A stretch of DNA of 64,000 nucleotides from Oscillospiraceae bacterium (GTDB lineage: Bacteria; Bacillota; Clostridia; Oscillospirales; Acutalibacteraceae), in the NCBI GenBank assembly GCA_015066225.1, contig SVOT01000003.1, positions 62,001-126,000 of the forward strand, read 5' to 3'. Shown in pieces: positions 61,102 through 64,000 of this stretch; position 1 is the stretch's first letter, and the number at the start of each line of letters is the position of its first letter. The notes under the pieces are model-generated. The model had not been told where the DNA came from, did no database searches, and worked only from the letters and a program-made list of their open reading frames with translations. The position numbers and the translations under genes were made by a program.

Positions 61102-62148
61102 ATGTCTGTAACTAAAAATGTTTACGGTGTTCTTAACGGCACAAGCGTCCACTCTTTTGTTATTGAAAACAAAAATGGCACCCGTGTACAGCTTCTTGAA
61201 AAAGGCGCTACACTCGACAAGCTCTTTATTAAAAACCGCGACGGCGAGTTAATCGACGTAATAGTTGGCCACGACACTCTTGAGGGTCACGTTGAAAGAG
61301 GCGACTACCAGGGTGTTGTTGTCGGTCAGTATGCCAACAGAATCAAAGACGGCAAATTCTCTGTTGACGGCGTTGAATACAGCGTCACCTGCAACGAAAA
61401 TGGTGTAACAAGTCTTCACGGTGGCGGTGAATATTCATCTGCAATATGGAACAGTGAAATTCTCGGTGATAACGCTGTTAAATTTACATACCACAGCCCC
61501 GACGGCACAGAGGGATTCCCCGGTAACGTTGACGTAAGCGTTGTTTATGAGCTTTCTGAGGATAATGACCTTACCCTCACATACGCCGCAACTTCAGACA
61601 AAAAAACCATAATCAACCTTACAAATCACGCATATTTCAACCTCAACGGCACAGGTAGCGGAGATATTCTCAGCCACACAATGAAAATCAACGCAAAGCG
61701 CTACACACCAATTGACGAAATCAGCATCCCCACAGGTGAGCTTGCTTCTGTTGCGGGTACCCCATTTGACTTTACAGAGCCCAAAGCAATCGGCAGAGAT
61801 ATCGGTGCAGACCACCTTCAGCTCAAAAACGGCAACGGCTATGACCACAACTTCTGCATTGCAGATTATGACGGCACCTTAAAGGAAGCCGCTGTGGCTG
61901 TTGCAGACAAAAGCGGTATTTCAATGACGGTTAAAACAACTCTCCCCGGTATCCAGCTTTACACCGGCAACTTCCTTAACGGCTCTGTTGAGGGTAAAAA
62001 CGGTATCCCTATGACACAGCGCTGTGCATTCTGCCTTGAAACTCAGGTGTTCCCCGACACACCCAACCACCCGTTGTGGCCCACCTGCACATATGACGCA
62101 GGCGAAGAATACACCTCACAGACAGTATTTTCTTTTGATATTATTTGA
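61102..62148 (+). CDS. Galactose mutarotase / aldose 1-epimerase
   Basis: GATLDKLFIKNRDGELIDVIVGHDTLEGH, YANRIKDGKFSVDGVEYSV, NLTNHAYFNLNG, GYDHNFCI. Confidence 0.93.
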   Translation: MSVTKNVYGVLNGTSVHSFVIENKNGTRVQLLEKGATLDKLFIKNRDGELIDVIVGHDTLEGHVERGDYQGVVVGQYANRIKDGKFSVDGVEYSVTCNENGVTSLHGGGEYSSAIWNSEILGDNAVKFTYHSPDGTEGFPGNVDVSVVYELSEDNDLTLTYAATSDKKTIINLTNHAYFNLNGTGSGDILSHTMKINAKRYTPIDEISIPTGELASVAGTPFDFTEPKAIGRDIGADHLQLKNGNGYDHNFCIADYDGTLKEAAVAVADKSGISMTVKTTLPGIQLYTGNFLNGSVEGKNGIPMTQRCAFCLETQVFPDTPNHPLWPTCTYDAGEEYTSQTVFSFDII

Positions 62149-62173
62149 CTATAACTCTATTATTTGGTATAAT
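62145..62173 (+). promoter_or_regulatory. Strong putative sigma-A promoter for the 62199/62205 CDS
   Basis: TTGACT (62145-62150) - 17 nt - TATAAT (62168-62173), overlapping the galM stop codon. Confidence 0.8.
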
Positions 62174-62198
62174 GAACAGGTTATGTGAAAGGAGGCGG

Positions 62199-64000
62199 AT
62201 GTTTATGAACATCGGCAAAAGAATAACAGCGTTGCTTCTGACGGTTATAACTGTCGCTTGTGTAATGGCTCCGTCTGTTTTCGCAAAAGAGTTTGCCCCG
62301 GTTATTGACACAAACGTAGGTGTCAACACCCAATACGCCTACGATGAAAACGACCCATCCTGGCTCAGACAGCTCACAATAAAGGAGGATATGCTTTCAA
62401 CAAGCGGTATTATAAATGCACTTGTGCTTCACCCCCTTGCAGAGTACCCATATATTACTGATGCCTCCACCTTCAAAAAAACCGTGGAGGAAAACGTGAG
62501 GATTTACACACTCGATGAAGATTCACGACGTGCGGCATACCTTCTTCTCATTGAGCAAATCGGTGCTTTGAGCATCATTTCAGACCCCTCTGCAACAGAT
62601 GAATCCAAGGCAGAATGGTTACGCAGTCAAGGTATCATCATAACAGAGGAAGAAGAAGCTGACCCCGAAAAGATTCTTATGATAAGTGCCCTTTACGCTT
62701 TAATGAAAAACGATTTCTATTATGTAATAAAGGGTGAAAGAATCACAATCCCGCAGGGCAGCACTCTTGAGGAGGCAATGGTTTTATACCTCACCTCTTT
62801 TTCCGATCAGGATGGCACATTGATGCCATTTATAAAAAAATTCTTTAAAATAACAACAATCGCAAGTCTTGAGGACTATATCTATTACACATCCCTTATG
62901 ACGCTTTACACAAGGGGGTACGTTTCACCTCTTGAAATAACAACGCTTTCAAGAGAAGAGGTTTACAGAAGAACTGCGATTATGACTATCAGCGCATACG
63001 GTATTGCCATTGATGCTGAAACCGCAACTACTGAAGAAATTCAGCAAAAATACCTTACCGCCATGCTTGGCACTCAATACAAATTAACACTTGACCCCAC
63101 AGCTCTTGTGAAGGCTCAGAAGAAAAAGAAAATACCCTACTATCTTCTCCAGAAAATGGCTTATGAGGATGCTAACCTGACCATTTCACAGACACAATAC
63201 GATTACAAGGCCTGCTTCGAGCTGGTTTGCCGGAAAACTCAACGCTTCGACTTAGAGGATGAGTTTTATTCCGACATTTACGAATACGACGTGCATCTCG
63301 GCAGTAAAAGAAAGGATATTTCAATCTGCCCCACCCCCATTAACAGCAGCGGTGTTAAAATATACGTAAACGACACGGAAATGCCCGCAGATTCTTACAC
63401 AGCCGTCAAGCTCAACGGCCAGGCAAAAGAAACGCTGGAGCTTGTTTGCGAGTACGTATCCGGCAAAACGAAAAAAACCACAACGTATAAAATAAACGTG
63501 CACCAAGGCACATCTGTCGCTCCCGACAGCGACCTGACAGGTATCATTCCCACAATCGGAAGCATTCTGAACTCAACGCTCTCCCCCTCTGAGACGGTAG
63601 CGTTGCCGCCCCTTATGACAGTTGTTGACAAAATCAACAATGCCGCAGGTAACCTTGTTACGGGAATCCTTTCCTTTAACGACAAGGGTCAGCTGGTTGA
63701 CCAGAACGGCAATGTAGTAAGCAACAACTCTTATGAGCAGCTCCCCGACAACTATAAATATGTTTTAGGTGAAGACGGCGTAATTTCCATCGTGCTTATA
63801 ACAGACGTCACAACCGAGCCCACCACCGAAGAGGGCGGCGAGCTTGATAAAAAGGATATCAAGAAAATAGTTGTGATTGTCGCAGGCGTCAGCCTTGCTC
63901 TGCTTGCAATACTTGCATTGGTAATTTTCAAATTAACCGGCAGTAAAAAAAGTGACGCCGAGAAAATGAAAAAACGCCGTGCCAAGGAGAAAGCAAAAAA
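62199..64000 (+). CDS. Secreted, C-terminally membrane-anchored protein, truncated by window end (absent from the ORF track)
   Basis: My translation from ATG 62199/62205 is open to the window edge: MFMNIGKRITALLLTVITVACVMAPSVFAKEF...; cadherin-like/Ig-like region IYEYDVHLGSKRKDISICPTPINSSGVKIYVNDTEM; TM IVVIVAGVSLALLAILALVIFKL then basic tail; RBS AAAGGAGGCG. Confidence 0.85.
   Translation, partial: MFMNIGKRITALLLTVITVACVMAPSVFAKEFAPVIDTNVGVNTQYAYDENDPSWLRQLTIKEDMLSTSGIINALVLHPLAEYPYITDASTFKKTVEENVRIYTLDEDSRRAAYLLLIEQIGALSIISDPSATDESKAEWLRSQGIIITEEEEADPEKILMISALYALMKNDFYYVIKGERITIPQGSTLEEAMVLYLTSFSDQDGTLMPFIKKFFKITTIASLEDYIYYTSLMTLYTRGYVSPLEITTLSREEVYRRTAIMTISAYGIAIDAETATTEEIQQKYLTAMLGTQYKLTLDPTALVKAQKKKKIPYYLLQKMAYEDANLTISQTQYDYKACFELVCRKTQRFDLEDEFYSDIYEYDVHLGSKRKDISICPTPINSSGVKIYVNDTEMPADSYTAVKLNGQAKETLELVCEYVSGKTKKTTTYKINVHQGTSVAPDSDLTGIIPTIGSILNSTLSPSETVALPPLMTVVDKINNAAGNLVTGILSFNDKGQLVDQNGNVVSNNSYEQLPDNYKYVLGEDGVISIVLITDVTTEPTTEEGGELDKKDIKKIVVIVAGVSLALLAILALVIFKLTGSKKSDAEKMKKRRAKEKAK

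Overview
The window is a chromosomal segment of a spore-forming, probably gut-associated Clostridia-type Firmicute (inferred from SpoIIID, YlmC, a T-box leader, dockerin/CAP and sialidase genes). Housekeeping content: polA, an mreB/mbl-type gene, spoIIID, a complete F-type ATP synthase operon (atpB-E-F-H-A-G-D-C), uvrA/uvrB, dinB, nfo, trpB under a Trp-type T-box leader, and an ftsW-like/PBP pair. Accessory content: a three-gene NAD-dependent epimerase operon, a GH38 alpha-mannosidase/sialidase pair, and a dockerin-CAP protein. The most interesting region is about 18.1-27.3 kb. It holds a 2187-aa secreted Rhs/YD-repeat protein whose C-terminal tip resembles a zinc-dependent phospholipase C/Het-C-like domain. 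This is followed by a putative membrane-anchored immunity gene, a chimeric Rhs-core scar, and two further membrane-anchored orphan proteins that share short 3' flanking repeats. I read this as a Gram-positive polymorphic-toxin locus with a record of tip/immunity cassette exchange. Other signals: an ATP synthase c-subunit with a two-carboxylate (Na+-type) motif, an epsilon subunit lacking its C-terminal domain, a dinB promoter with one LexA box in its spacer and a second box 30 bp downstream, and a dispersed intergenic palindromic repeat family. No CRISPR array, transposase, rRNA or tRNA was recognised. All assignments come from reading sequence and motifs; no database search was run.
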